Source: Winogradskyella costae
GTDB lineage: Bacteria > Bacteroidota > Bacteroidia > Flavobacteriales > Flavobacteriaceae
Length of the DNA: 64,000 bases
Reading direction: 5' to 3'
Assembly (NCBI RefSeq): GCF_013403865.1
Contig: NZ_JABFDK010000002.1
Location: 248,001-312,000 of the forward strand
The number at the start of each line of letters is the position of its first letter. The first letter of the stretch is position 1. This document shows, piece by piece, positions 7,929 through 20,100 of the stretch. A model generated the notes under the pieces. It made no database searches. It was given only the letters and a program-made list of their open reading frames with translations, and had not been told where the DNA came from. The position numbers and the translations under genes are program-made.

Positions 7929-10900
7929 ATGAAAAAAATTACATTTTATTTTCTGATGCTTTTAAGCATTACTGCCTACGCTCAAATTGAGGTCCTCGAA
8001 GATTTTGAAGATGTAGCAAATAATCAAATACCTGAAAATTGGACAGATACTAATTTTGCAGTTGCATCGAACTTTACTTGTGATGGTTCTGAAAAAGCTA
8101 TTTATACTGGTTTTACAGCAGCAGGTCAAGAAACTTTAACAACTCCAAATTATACTGCTATTTCAAACGGCACTGACCTTAATGTAAGTTTTTCTTATAA
8201 TGTTTTTGAACAAGTTAGCCAGTTTCCGCCAGCGAGTTATGTTGCACCAGCTGCAGGTTGGGGGTCTTTAGTATTAGAATATAGTACTGATAATGGAGTT
8301 TCATGGATTAATGCTACTACTATTAATGATTCTAACTTTACATTTGTTGATAATTCTACCTGTTCTTCAACTGCAGATATTACAATTAGTGGTATTGCAA
8401 ATGCCAGTGACTTTCAGGCTCGTTTTGTAGCAACAGGAACTACTATTTCAAATTTTGCATTATGGATTATTGTAGACAATGTTTCATTTACCCAATTAGC
8501 TACTAACATTCCTAATTGTGACGCGACGTTAATATCACCTTTAAGTGGAGCGACAGATGCCGATGTTGATATGGCTTTAACTTGGCAAGCAGCTACAGGA
8601 TTAGCAACAGGTTATACAGTATCGGTTGGTACTACTTCTGGTGGTACAGATATCATTAATGCACAAACAACTACAGAAACAAGTTACCCATTAACAGGTT
8701 TAGATTATGTTACAGAATATTTTGTAAACATCGTACCGTTTAATGGTATTGGTGATGCTACAGGTTGTACGGAAGAAGGTTTTACAACACGTACTGCGCC
8801 TTTAGTAGGTGCGACATGTGGTAGTCCAATAGAAGTGTCTTCATATCCCTTTGTAGTGGCTTCTGGAAATACTGCAGATTATGAGAATAATATTAATGAT
8901 AACCCATGTAGTTCTTCTTATATGAACGGGAACGATGTCTTTTATAGAATTACACCGACAACAGATGTTTCTGTAAATATTGAAGTCAACGGAATTATTC
9001 CAGCTACAAGTAATAGAGCTGGTTTAATGGTGTTTAAAGACTGTCCAGATGTGGCAACTGAATGTATAGCTGATGACACCTCGTTCTCTGGAGATTCAAG
9101 AAGTTTGACAGACGTAGTACTATTAGCAGGTAATACCTATTTTGTAGTACTGAGTACGTCAAATGCCAATAATACATTTGAATACACTTTAATTATTACA
9201 GAAAACAGTTGTATTAATCCAACGATCAATTCATTAACGGCTGTGTCAGATTGCGGTAATGGACAGTTTACAGTAGCTGTAGATGTATCTTACTTAGGTA
9301 GCGCAACGTCTCTAACTTTAACTGATGACAATGCAACTTCAGCAGATGTTACTAACATTACTACCACAGGTGTTTACACAGCTGGTCCTTATGCATCAGG
9401 AACATTGGTTAACTTTACATTAACGAATGATGAAGATATTTCTTGTACTTATGCGGATTCAACTTATTTCTATTGTCCACCTACTAATGATGAATGTGGT
9501 GCGCCAATAAGCTTAACAGTAAATAGCGATGATACATGTACTATATTCACAAGTGCAAGTAATGCAGGTGCAACACAATCTACAGCAAACCCAGATACAT
9601 GTGGATCAGCAAATAATAATACTAACGATGTTTGGTTTAGTTTTGTGGCCGCAAGTGAAACAACTATTTTAGAATATTTAAACATAGAAACAGCGCCAGG
9701 CTATAATACAGGTGGAACTTTACAAGCTACCGAATTATTAGAAGGGACATGTGGAGAACTTACAAATATTAGTTGTTACACAACAAACTATGTTACGTTT
9801 ACTGGTTTAACTATTGGAAATACCTATTACATCCGTAACAATACTAGATTATCTGGAGAATATGCTCAGAACTATGATATCTGCTTAAGAAACGCTCCTG
9901 CACCACCCGCTAACGATGAGTGTGTAAGTGCAACTGTATTAACGGCATCAACTGATGATATGTGTAATAATGCTGTCTCTGGTACTACAGTCGGTGCAAC
10001 ATTATCTTCAAACAACTCTTGTAATACAGAAGGCTATGGTGATGTTTGGTATGTGTTTAATCCTACAGCTACAGCGTATTACGAATTTCTTTTAACAAGA
10101 GGTGATACGTCTCCTGTAACATATTATTCAATATATGAAGGAACATGTGGAGCTTTTACAGAAGTAACGACATCTTGTAATACTAATTCAGAACAAATTG
10201 TATTGTTAGATAGCAGCTCAACTTATTACGTAATGGTACAATCGAGTCAAGTAGGTGAAGGTATAACTTTCGATTTATGTGTTACGGAATTACCTCCTGC
10301 GCAAGCTAACAGTGATTGTTCTGGAGCTATATCATTTAATGAATCTCCAGATTCAGCAGGTGCCAATAGAATTTCTGGAAATTTAGATAATGCTTATTAT
10401 TCTCCAGAAGGTGCATGTAGTGATTCTTATAATTCTTTATGGTATGAGTTTACGCCAACACTAACAGGAACTTATAATTTTGAATTAATTAGAACTTCAG
10501 GAACAGCATACTATACTGTATATGATTCTAACGTTTGTTCAACGGATTTAGATTATTTAGGTGGTGATATAAACAGTTGTTTTGAATCTGGAACGGATTC
10601 TGGACCTGTTGAAGCAGGTACAACTTACTTAGTAAGTATACAAGCAAGTAGTGCAGCTGAATTTGAGTTCTTTGCTTATCCAGATCCATCGTTAAGCTTA
10701 GATAATAATGAAATTAATTCATTTAAATATTATCCTAATCCAGTAAAGAATGAATTAACTGTAGAAGCAAAAACTTCAATATCTCAAATTAGCATTCATA
10801 ATATTGTTGGTCAAAAAGTGAAGGAGATGTCTCCAAATAGCTTAACGACAACTGTGGATATGAATGAATTGAATACAGGTGTTTATTTTGTAACTGTACA

Positions 10901-10943
10901 AATAAATAGTTCTATAAAAACATTTAGGGTTATTAAAGAATAA
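7929..10943 (+). CDS. Secreted multidomain protein with T9SS type A sorting domain
   Basis: Large exported surface or secreted protein of 1004 residues. Signal peptide MKKITFYFLMLLSITAYA-Q (cleavage near 18). Residues 20-195 look like a jelly-roll adhesin module beginning EVLEDFEDV; a fibronectin type III-like domain follows (about 200-292). The rest is made of Cys-containing modules of about 130 residues; at least three begin with the pattern ANDEC..A / NSDCSGA and contain DVWF or LWYEF (about 520-650, 660-790, 795-920), which resembles pre-peptidase C-terminal-like beta domains. The last 80 residues are a type A sorting domain: KYYPNPVKNELTV, then IVGQKV and GVYFVTVQ, ending in FRVIKE. No catalytic domain is seen, so an adhesive or matrix role is inferred. 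It is expressed alone, between the shared upstream element and a strong terminator. Confidence 0.9.
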   Translation: MKKITFYFLMLLSITAYAQIEVLEDFEDVANNQIPENWTDTNFAVASNFTCDGSEKAIYTGFTAAGQETLTTPNYTAISNGTDLNVSFSYNVFEQVSQFPPASYVAPAAGWGSLVLEYSTDNGVSWINATTINDSNFTFVDNSTCSSTADITISGIANASDFQARFVATGTTISNFALWIIVDNVSFTQLATNIPNCDATLISPLSGATDADVDMALTWQAATGLATGYTVSVGTTSGGTDIINAQTTTETSYPLTGLDYVTEYFVNIVPFNGIGDATGCTEEGFTTRTAPLVGATCGSPIEVSSYPFVVASGNTADYENNINDNPCSSSYMNGNDVFYRITPTTDVSVNIEVNGIIPATSNRAGLMVFKDCPDVATECIADDTSFSGDSRSLTDVVLLAGNTYFVVLSTSNANNTFEYTLIITENSCINPTINSLTAVSDCGNGQFTVAVDVSYLGSATSLTLTDDNATSADVTNITTTGVYTAGPYASGTLVNFTLTNDEDISCTYADSTYFYCPPTNDECGAPISLTVNSDDTCTIFTSASNAGATQSTANPDTCGSANNNTNDVWFSFVAASETTILEYLNIETAPGYNTGGTLQATELLEGTCGELTNISCYTTNYVTFTGLTIGNTYYIRNNTRLSGEYAQNYDICLRNAPAPPANDECVSATVLTASTDDMCNNAVSGTTVGATLSSNNSCNTEGYGDVWYVFNPTATAYYEFLLTRGDTSPVTYYSIYEGTCGAFTEVTTSCNTNSEQIVLLDSSSTYYVMVQSSQVGEGITFDLCVTELPPAQANSDCSGAISFNESPDSAGANRISGNLDNAYYSPEGACSDSYNSLWYEFTPTLTGTYNFELIRTSGTAYYTVYDSNVCSTDLDYLGGDINSCFESGTDSGPVEAGTTYLVSIQASSAAEFEFFAYPDPSLSLDNNEINSFKYYPNPVKNELTVEAKTSISQISIHNIVGQKVKEMSPNSLTTTVDMNELNTGVYFVTVQINSSIKTFRVIKE

Positions 10944-10968
10944 TCTTGAATATAGTGATTAATAGCAG

Positions 10969-11002
10969 AAAAAGGCAACATGAAAATGTTGCCTTTTTTT
11001 TT
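10969..11002 (+). terminator. Rho-independent terminator of the type A T9SS gene
   Basis: Perfect stem of at least 12 bp (10970-10981 with 10986-10997), GAAA tetraloop and a run of nine T, starting 26 bases after the stop codon. Confidence 0.93.
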
Positions 11003-11276
11003 ATTCCTAAAAAATAAGAATTATAGAATATTTAAAAATTTTACGATTTTAAATGTCAGAAAAAGATTTTAAGCAATGTTATGATGTTTTATTTAAGAGT
11101 ATCAAATATTTAAGCGATTTACACCGCTGTTTCATACAAGCTAGATAAGGTTGGCTATGGTTATCCTTTAAGAAAGTTTAGTATATTTACTATCTCACAA
11201 TAGTTAAATAAACTTTATTTTTTGTTTAATTATTGTTAATATTTGAGTTAAGAAGACAGTTTTTGACGAACTAAAA
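11003..11276. other. Intergenic region before the membrane AraC-type regulator
   Basis: AT-rich sequence with no gene. A near-consensus -7 (AATATTTG, one mismatch) lies about 35 bases before the next ATG but has no correctly spaced TTTG. Nothing else recognised. Confidence 0.4.
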
Positions 11277-12860
11277 ATGAAACAAAAAGACTCCTCTTGT
11301 TGCAAAATAATTCGTTCAATTGTTGTTTGGGCTGGTCTTTTATTGGGCTGTTTTAGCTATGCACAAGACAATAAGCTTACTACTAAAGCGCAAGAATTGG
11401 TGTTTTCAAACCCAGATGAATCACTTAAAATAGCAGAACATATATTAGCGACAAGTCAAAAACCAGAACACATAGCTATTTCTAATCTGTTAATTGCTAA
11501 AGCTCAAATTGTGAAGGGTGATTATAACGAAGCAGTGATTCACGCTTTTGATAAAAATAATCTGGTAAAATCCATTAGTAAACACACACAATTAGAATTA
11601 AACCTACTCAAAGCGCAACTGTTAGGACGTGTTTATTTAGATAAGCAAGCTCAAGAATTTATAGAAGAGAGTAGCGCACTGAGTGAGAACTTACCTCAAA
11701 GTTCGTATAAAGATTCTATACAATGTTTAATAAAATTAGAGCAAATCTATACTTATAATACGAGAAGAAATAGTGATAAAGCGATACACTTAATTGAAAA
11801 CACAGAACGTCAATTTAATACATTTTTAAAAACAAATACTATTGAAAAACGAGCTTTATATCTCGCTAGAGAAAGAGCTTTTAATAATTTATCTCAATAT
11901 GATTCAGCGGTAGTTTATATAGAAAAAACTTTAGATTTATTAAACGCATCCGAATTCAATGATCTCTATCAAAAAGCTTTGATATATAAAGAGTTAGGGT
12001 ACTTGTATCTACAGAAAAAAGAATTTAGCAAAAGTGAAGAATCGCTTTCAATTGCCTCAAGATTTGCAGAGATAATTAATAATCCAATACTCTTAATGGA
12101 GATAAATAGGGATTTGTCTATTAATTATTTAGCTTCAAATCAAAATGCGAAACATAAGATTTTTAATGAGAAATATTTGAGTTTAAATGCCGAAGTGGAA
12201 AGAACAGAACAAATGGCTGTAAACTCCTTATACTCTATATTAGCAGATCAAGATGAAGAATTTTTTGAAACTGAAAAAGAAATACATAACAATTACTTAT
12301 ATTTTTTAATAGCAGGTTTATTGGCAGTACTCTTAGTAGGCGGTTATATTGTTATAAAGGGCGAAACTAGAAAAAAGCGTCGTAAAGAAATTATTAATTA
12401 TTTAGAAATAGTAAGACACAAGGATGTTAAAGCAAAACCCGTTAAAAAAACAAAGCCTAAACGTATTGCAATACCAGAAGAAACGGAACAGTTAATACTC
12501 TCTAAGCTTAAACGTTTTGAAGCTTCTATTAAATTTTTAAATAAAGATATTTCTCTTGCAGTATTGGCCGGACAATTTGATACGAACACAAAATATCTTT
12601 CTGGAGTGATTAATAAGCACTACGATGATAATTTTAATACCTTCATAAATAAGCTTCGTATCAATTATGTAATAGATAAATTAAAATCCGATCCGCATTA
12701 TATAAATTATAAAATTAGTTTCCTTGCTGAAGAAAGTGGCTATTCTTCACATAGTAGTTTTGCCACAGTTTTTAAGTCTATAGTTGGTATGTCGCCGGTA
12801 ACGTTTATTAAACTGATTCAAAAAGAACGAGCAGAATCAAAACAGAAATCTAGTAACTAA
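11277..12860 (+). CDS. Membrane-bound TPR sensor with C-terminal AraC-type DNA-binding domain
   Basis: Single-chain transmembrane regulator of 527 residues. N-terminal signal or anchor segment (residues about 12-30, ending SYAQ), then about 300 residues of TPR-like helical pairs (for example QKALIYKELGYLYLQKKEFSKSEESLSIA), one transmembrane helix YLYFLIAGLLAVLLVGGYIVI at about 341-361, a basic linker, and an AraC/XylS helix-turn-helix domain at about 415-515 (DISLAVLAGQFDTNTKYLSGVI; SFLAEESGYSSHSSFATVFKSIVGMSP). This places the TPRs in the periplasm and the DNA-binding domain in the cytoplasm, with no kinase or receiver between. The next gene starts immediately after its stop codon. Its location before the SprB-like adhesin operon suggests that this operon is its target, which is an inference. 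Confidence 0.88.
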   Translation: MKQKDSSCCKIIRSIVVWAGLLLGCFSYAQDNKLTTKAQELVFSNPDESLKIAEHILATSQKPEHIAISNLLIAKAQIVKGDYNEAVIHAFDKNNLVKSISKHTQLELNLLKAQLLGRVYLDKQAQEFIEESSALSENLPQSSYKDSIQCLIKLEQIYTYNTRRNSDKAIHLIENTERQFNTFLKTNTIEKRALYLARERAFNNLSQYDSAVVYIEKTLDLLNASEFNDLYQKALIYKELGYLYLQKKEFSKSEESLSIASRFAEIINNPILLMEINRDLSINYLASNQNAKHKIFNEKYLSLNAEVERTEQMAVNSLYSILADQDEEFFETEKEIHNNYLYFLIAGLLAVLLVGGYIVIKGETRKKRRKEIINYLEIVRHKDVKAKPVKKTKPKRIAIPEETEQLILSKLKRFEASIKFLNKDISLAVLAGQFDTNTKYLSGVINKHYDDNFNTFINKLRINYVIDKLKSDPHYINYKISFLAEESGYSSHSSFATVFKSIVGMSPVTFIKLIQKERAESKQKSSN

Positions 12861-14018
12861 ATGAAAGAAAGAAGATTATATATTGGTCTCATTTCGGTAT
12901 TTATGATACCTTTTTTTTCATTTGATTCGCTATCATATCCGCAAAGTCAGAAAATAGATAGTATTCTAGAACAAAGTAGCCAGTTGGTGTACGATAACCC
13001 AAACGAATCTATTGATCTCGCATTTTCTGTATATGAAAGTACCGAATATGGTGTAAAAACAAAGGTGAAAGCTTTAACGCTTTTATCACTGGCTTATACA
13101 TCTAAACGAAATTATCAAAAAGCATTAGAATATATAAAAAAAGCCGATGAACTTTCTAAACCATTAGAGGATAAAAAGCTACAAATTGAAATTCTCTTTA
13201 AAATCGGAATTTTATACCAACAGCTCAAAATTTTTGATAAGTCTATTGAATACCTTGAGAAAACGGAACAAATGGCATTGCTTTATCCAAATCGAAAAGC
13301 GGTGAGTCGTTATATTGCTAACAGTTATGCGGTTAAAGGGTTTATCTATAAGGATAATCTCAATTGTGATATTGCTTTAGAGTTTTTTGATAGAAGTATA
13401 GCCGAATATCAGAATGTTAACAATGGAGAAATCAATACAAATCTTAGTATTGTATATTATAATAAAGGCAACTGCTATACTTTACTATCAGAGTATGGTA
13501 AAGCTAAAAATAGTTTTAATAGAGCTATTGCCCTAGCCGAATTATCACAAGCACAAAGTCTTATTGCGTTTGCTAAGAAAGGTTTGGCTTCTGTATTTAC
13601 AGCGCAAGGTGAATATCAATCTGCCATTGATTATTTAAACGAAGCTTTAGAGCAATCTAAAAATGTAGGAGATATTGTTCTTAATTCAAGTATTTATAAC
13701 GGTTTGTTAGAAAATTATCTCGCATTAAATCAATGGGAAGCATATCAAAAATATTATAGGTTTTATTCAAAGAGTCAATTAGAAATTAAAATCGCAGAGC
13801 GAAATTCCGTAAGTGATTCATTAGAGGATAATGAAATTCGTAAAAATGAATATCAAGCAGAGCTTCAAAATCAAACTTCAAATCGACTAAAAGTAGTCCT
13901 TCTGCTGTTGATTCTTATTTTTATTAGTGTCTTTTTTATTGAAAAAAAGAACAGAAAAACGATTGCTTTACTTCAAAAAAGAATAAAAACACTACAAAAT
14001 CAAAAAACAGATACCTAG
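12861..14018 (+). CDS. TPR protein with C-terminal membrane helix; HTH-less twin of the preceding regulator
   Basis: Protein of 385 residues. Signal or anchor segment in the first 28 residues, five or more TPR-like pairs (for example AIDYLNEALEQSKNVGD, KALEYIKKADELSKP), a transmembrane helix VVLLLLILIFISVFFI at about 347-362 and only about 22 residues after it, basic and coiled-coil-like. The opening IDSILEQSSQLVYDNPNESIDLA parallels LTTKAQELVFSNPDESLKIA of the gene before, so it looks like a duplicate that ends just after the membrane helix and lacks the AraC domain. Stop and start codons of the pair abut (TAA then ATG, zero gap), implying translational coupling. It may be a co-sensor or modulator; no enzymatic motif is visible. 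Confidence 0.8.
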   Translation: MKERRLYIGLISVFMIPFFSFDSLSYPQSQKIDSILEQSSQLVYDNPNESIDLAFSVYESTEYGVKTKVKALTLLSLAYTSKRNYQKALEYIKKADELSKPLEDKKLQIEILFKIGILYQQLKIFDKSIEYLEKTEQMALLYPNRKAVSRYIANSYAVKGFIYKDNLNCDIALEFFDRSIAEYQNVNNGEINTNLSIVYYNKGNCYTLLSEYGKAKNSFNRAIALAELSQAQSLIAFAKKGLASVFTAQGEYQSAIDYLNEALEQSKNVGDIVLNSSIYNGLLENYLALNQWEAYQKYYRFYSKSQLEIKIAERNSVSDSLEDNEIRKNEYQAELQNQTSNRLKVVLLLLILIFISVFFIEKKNRKTIALLQKRIKTLQNQKTDT

Positions 14019-14089
14019 ATAATAAATCAAGGTTAATTTTTAGTTAACTTATTGTTATTAAATATTTTAAAGTCGGTTTTGAGCTTTCG

Positions 14090-14146
14090 AATTTCCGTAA
14101 TTATCAAATGTATAGTCTTCATATACACTAATTCTAGTTATATATT
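14090..14146 (+). promoter_or_regulatory. Shared two-block upstream element, copy 2 (before the SprB-like adhesin)
   Basis: Block 1 AATTTCCGTAATTATCAAAT begins at 14090, block 2 TTCTAGTTATATATT at 14132, again 42 bases apart as in the copy at 7803. Block 2 ends 31 bases before the adhesin ATG. The distance to the start codon differs between copies (31 against 70 bases), so this is not conserved coding sequence. Confidence 0.6.
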
Positions 14147-14176
14147 TATAGAAATTCAACCAGAAAATATTATAGC

Positions 14177-17100
14177 ATGAAAACTGAGTTACAGCCCGAA
14201 GTAATGAATCATCACTTTCTTTCTAATCATCTCAAGAATCAGAATCAAAGTTTTAAGAAAACCAAATCAGGGTGGATCTTAACACTCATTTTCATATGGC
14301 TTTGTTCGAGCATTAGTTTTGCTCAATTATCAGAAAATTTCGATAGTGGTATTCCAACTAACACTGGAGAATGGACCATAATTAATAATGGAGTAGGTAC
14401 GCTAGATTGGTCTTCAACAACAGACGGGTATTTAAGTACAAACGGAGCTTCTATAAATCCAAGTGCAGAAAACATCGGTGATCAAAATACGGCTCAGTAT
14501 CTTTTAGTAACACCTCAAATTACCGTTCCAGAAAATGGTGAAATTCAATTTTACACCAAACAAGGTAGTGAAGCTGATAATGGTGCACAATATGAAATAA
14601 GGCTTTCTACGGCAGCCCAACCAGACGTCAATGGGTTTAACATTACAATTCAATCGTATACGGAAGCGAATCTAAATGTTGGAGCTCAAACCAATTATGA
14701 AAAAAAGGTCATAGAGATTCCTACTTCAATTCCAGCAGGATTAAATATTTATATAGCATTTGTAGCTGTAAATACTCAAAATGGAGCAACACCTACTGGA
14801 GATGAATGGTTTGTAGATAGCGTTTCTATTTTAGAAGGTTGTGCAGAAATTGAGGATGCAGATGTTACCATTAGTGATATTACAGTTGATGGTGCAGAAG
14901 TCTCATGGTCACATCCTACAGCTTCAAATTTTGAAATTCAAATTTTACCTGTTGGTGGAGTTCCTGCAGATAGTGGTATTCCAGTAACAGGAACATCGTA
15001 TAGCTTAACAAACTTAGATGAAGATACAGAATTTGATATTTATTTATCTGCCGTATGTGATAATGATACACAAAGTGCTTTTACAGGACCTTATACGTTT
15101 AAAACATTAAAATTTGGTTTGTCTTGTGAGGCACCAATTGAAATAGGTGATATTTCCACAACCCCTTATGTGTTAATAGATAATTTAGATAATTGGAGCA
15201 ATCCAGAGGTAACCTATTCAACTCAAGGAACGAATTGTATTGCAGGTTCCACAACAACGAATTATTTAAATGGGAATAAGATATTCTTATCTTATACACC
15301 AACTCAAGATGGTTTATTAAGCTTAACACAAGAAACAGGAACTGACGGAGGAGCAAATGGTAATAATTGTTTTAATGCCAGAAGTTCATTATTTGTGTAT
15401 GATAGTTGTGCAGATGTTGGTGTAAATTGTACTGCAGGTGTTATAACAACTAGTGCATTCGACCCTAAAACCATATCTAATCTATATGTACAAGCAGGAC
15501 AAACGTATATAATCGTGGTGTCATCAGAGTTAACTGCTTCTGCAGGTATTTGTTTTGAACTTGAAATATCGGCGCCTACATGTGCACCTCCAGGAGATAT
15601 TGCGTACAATAGTCTAACCGAAGATAGTGTTAACTTTTCATGGAGTAATATTGGCGGATTTGCAGATTCTTGGGAATACGCAGTTGCGTCAACAGGTGCA
15701 GGTGAGCCAACTGGTTCAGGTACGCCTACAGTATCAAATACAGATAACCTTATTAATTCAGGATTAACACCAGCAACTACTTACGATTTTTATGTAAGAT
15801 CTGTTTGTAGTGGTACACCTGGTGTGTGGAGCACTCCAATAACTTTTACAACGCAATGTACTGTATTTGATACTCCATATTTTACCGATTTTGCTTCCGC
15901 TACAAATGCAACTCCAGAGCCTTGTTGGACAACTATTGATGACAACAACGATGGTACTCAATGGGCTTTTATTGGTGGTTATGCAACTTTACAAACAAGG
16001 GTGAATAATGTCAATGGAATAAGTAATGACTATTATGTCTCTCCTCAAATTAATTTCGATGAAGTTCAAAAAAGAATACGTTATAAGCATAGAACGACTC
16101 AAGGCACTTCAACGTATACTATAAAATTATCCTCAACGGGTGTTGGAGTGGATGACTTTACTACAGTAGTTTTACCTGAAACCTCTATAAACAATACAGG
16201 ATTTATTGAAAATATCGTTGATATTCCTGACGGTATTACAGGTAATGTAAATATTGCATTTGTTATTGAGCCTAATACATCAGAAACGGCTTTAAGGCTG
16301 TCTATCGATGATGTATATATCGAAGATAAACCGACCTGTCCAGATCCTTTGAATCCATTTGTGTTACCATCACAAATAACCACCAATTCAGCTTGGTTAT
16401 TTTGGTCAGCTGGCGATGGAGAGACGCAGTGGGAAGTAGCGATACAAGATTTAGGTTCTGGAGTGCCAACAACAAGTGGCATATTGGTAGATAGTAATTT
16501 ACCTTATATTGCAACGGACTTAGATTCAGGAAAACGATACGAGTTTTACGTAAGAGCGTATTGTGGAGAGGATGATCAAAGTCGGTGGGTAGGACCTGTA
16601 GCGTTCACAACCTTATGTGAATCTTATGATACTCCATTCGTTGAAAGTTTCAATGATGACGATTCAGAAACCCAAAAGTTTTGTTGGAATACAGACAATG
16701 GTTCTTGGATAATTGACGAAACAGATGCTTACATCAATGCAGCAACGGATTATGATGATTATTTAATTTCACCTGCCATTGTTTTAGACGGAACACCAAA
16801 ACTTTTAAAATATAAGTATAGATCTGAATTTTCATTCTTTACTGGGTCTCCACGATTTGGGCTTCAGGTACTCATGTCAACAACCAATGCTAATCCAACA
16901 AGTTTTACTGAAATTTTACCTTTAGAAGTTTTTACAAATCCTAATTATATTGAAAACTCTGTTGTTATAGAAGGTACAGGTACTGTTTATATTGCGTTTA
17001 GAGTGCCACCAGAATTTACAGGTGCTGCTTCTATTCTAAGTATAGATGACGTAAGTATTACTGATGCTCCATCTTGTCCAAATCCTACAGATTTATTGGT

Positions 17101-20100
17101 TGATGGATTGTATACTACAAGTGCAGATTTATCATGGACTGCTGGATATGACGAAGCCGATTGGAATATTGTTGTACAAACACAAGGCTCGGGTGTTCCA
17201 ACGGATTCTGGAGTGGCAGTAACTACAGCAAGTTATACAGCAGACAATTTATCTGCGGACACAACTTACGAATTTTATGTCATGGCCGATTGTGGTGATG
17301 GTACCAGTGAATGGGTGGGGCCAGTGATCTTTACAACGCTATGTAACCCTTTCACATCTCCATTTGTTGAAACCTTTAATTCTGATTCGGAATCTGAAAG
17401 TTGTTGGAGAGTTGTAAATAATAATAATGATAACGAGACATGGGAATTAAATACGACAGGCTTTACCTATGAAGGAGACCAAGCTGCTGTAATGTTCACA
17501 GGTACAAATGGTCTAAATGACGATTATCTTATTTCACCAACCATTACAATTACAGAAAATCAACGACTACGATACTATTATAGAGTAAATGATAGTTTCT
17601 TTACTGAAGATTTAGACGTGCTTCTTTCAACTAATGGTGCGGCTTTAGATCAATTTACAACCGTACTTTACGATTCTGATGCGGATCCTGTCCTCATAAA
17701 CAATGTTGAATATAAGGTGAAGATTGTTAATTTCCCTGCAGGTATTTCGGGAGATATTAACATTGCATTTCATGTGCCATTTTTTGCAAGTACAAATACA
17801 TACAGAGGACAAACATTAGCAATAGATAATATAAATATTGAAGACGTACCAGAGTGTGCCGAACCAACTAATGTATTTATTGATAATATTACGGATACTC
17901 AAGTGCAGGTCCATTGGGAAGCTAATGGTTCTGAAACCGCATGGGAAATATCAGTGCAACCAACCGGAACTTCAGCGCCAGTTGGAGATACAGATCCTGA
18001 GTATTTGTATAATGCCACTACAAATCCTTTTACCGTAACCGGGTTAGAGGCTTCAACAATGTATGATGTCTATGTAAGAGCAGTTTGTGACGGCAATGAT
18101 GGTGAATGGACAGGTCCAATAGTAGTTACTACCAAATGTAGTTTCGAAAACTTATGTCAATATACATTTTTATTGACCAGTGAAACAGATGTGTCTGCAA
18201 CCTTAGACATTACTCAAAATAATCAAGTCGTACAATCATTACCATTTGAAGGTAATACGGCAGAATCATTTTCGGTGTTTTTATGTTCCGGTGCAGAGTT
18301 TTCAGCATATTTTGATACCATAGGAAGTAATCAAGATCAATACTCTAGTTATCAGTTTGATGTGTTAGATAGTGATGGAGTATTAGTGTATTCTAGTCCA
18401 GAAGGTATTGCTTTAAGGACCACGGTTTATACCGGTACTTCAATATGTGGAACGATTACTTGTCCACAACCAACGGATTTATCAATTGATGACCAATCTG
18501 TATTTTCATGGACCGCAGGTGGCTCTGAAACACAATGGGAAGTAGCGATACAGCCGATTCAAAATGGTACAATTCCACAATCAGGAACTATAGTGTCAAC
18601 AAACTCGTTTACGCCCTCCGAGGCTGATTTTAGTAGTCCAAATGCAGCAACATATGAGTACTTTGTGAGAGCAGTTTGTGGTACAGATGATGAAAGTTTT
18701 TGGTCTGGTCCTTTCGGGTTTATTAGAAATGATGATATTTCTAATGCCATTTCGATTCCAATTAATGACAATGAAATTTGTAACGAAGCTATTGTTGAAG
18801 CTTCCTTTATCGGAGCTACAGTGTCAGCGGAAACTATGAGTTGCGATGGTACAAATGGAGGTGATGTTTGGTTCGAGTTTACAGCGGAATCTTTAATCCA
18901 TACTATAGAAGTTAATAATTATAGTGGTGCCTTTAGAGATAGCAATGGAGATCCATTATATCCAGAACTTACAATGACTTTATATAAAGATAATGGAGGC
19001 GGTAATCTTGAAGAATTAGCGTGTACATACGATAACCTCTTAGTCACTATGTATGCTTCTGAATTAGTTGTAGGTGAGAATTATAAATTAAGATTAACCC
19101 TAAATAGTAGTAACCCTACCGCTTATAGATTTAGTGTATGTCTTAAAACACCAGACGATTTATGTAATGTAAGTACGATAAATGGTGGTTTTGAAGAGCC
19201 TAATCTAACCGGTTTAAGTGGCGTTACTACCATTATTTCTATGAATACGATTCCAGGATGGCGTTCTAATTTAGATTCTTCTAATGATATCTTTTATTGG
19301 GAATCTTTAAATGCACCAGGTTTTCAGCCGTACGAAGGTGGACAGTGTGTACAACTATTATCAGATCAGGGTGTTGCTATTGATCCTAATGATACTGTAA
19401 ATATCAAAGGGTTTTATAGAGATTTTGATACGTCTGAAATTAGCTTAATGGATTTTAGTTATGCGCATTTGGCAAGATTTGATGATAATTCAATTGAGTT
19501 ATTCGCTGGTCCAATTGATGGTCCTTACACATTGGTAAACGAACACCTTGGGGCAACCTTAGCATGGGATGTAGTTACAGGTGAATATAGTGTGCCAGCC
19601 GGACAAGAAATAACTCGATTTATATTTAGATCAAAAGATAATGCCATAGGTAACGTCTTAGATGCTGTTCACATCGTTGCAAATAATGAAATTGTAACAA
19701 CATCTTTCACTATTGATTGTACAGATGCCTCTGCTACAATTATGGCAAATGGAACAGGAACATGGATCGCTGATGAAAACAATCCAGGACCAGTAACTAT
19801 TGTAGACCCTAATAATAGTACAACTGATGTTATTAATTTTGTACAAAATGGAACTTACATATTCACTTGGCAGGCTGGTTACTGTTTTTATGACATTGAA
19901 ATCACCTACGACGGCATTTCTGACACTCCAGAAGTGACGAGTCTTGTAGAATATTGTCTAGGAGATGTTGCATCACAACTGACAGCTACACCTTCAGATA
20001 CATACAGTTTAATGTGGTTCACACAAGCAACCGGAGGTACAGGAAGTGCAACAGCTCCAACACCAGACACTTCAACAGTTAATACAACATCATATTATGC

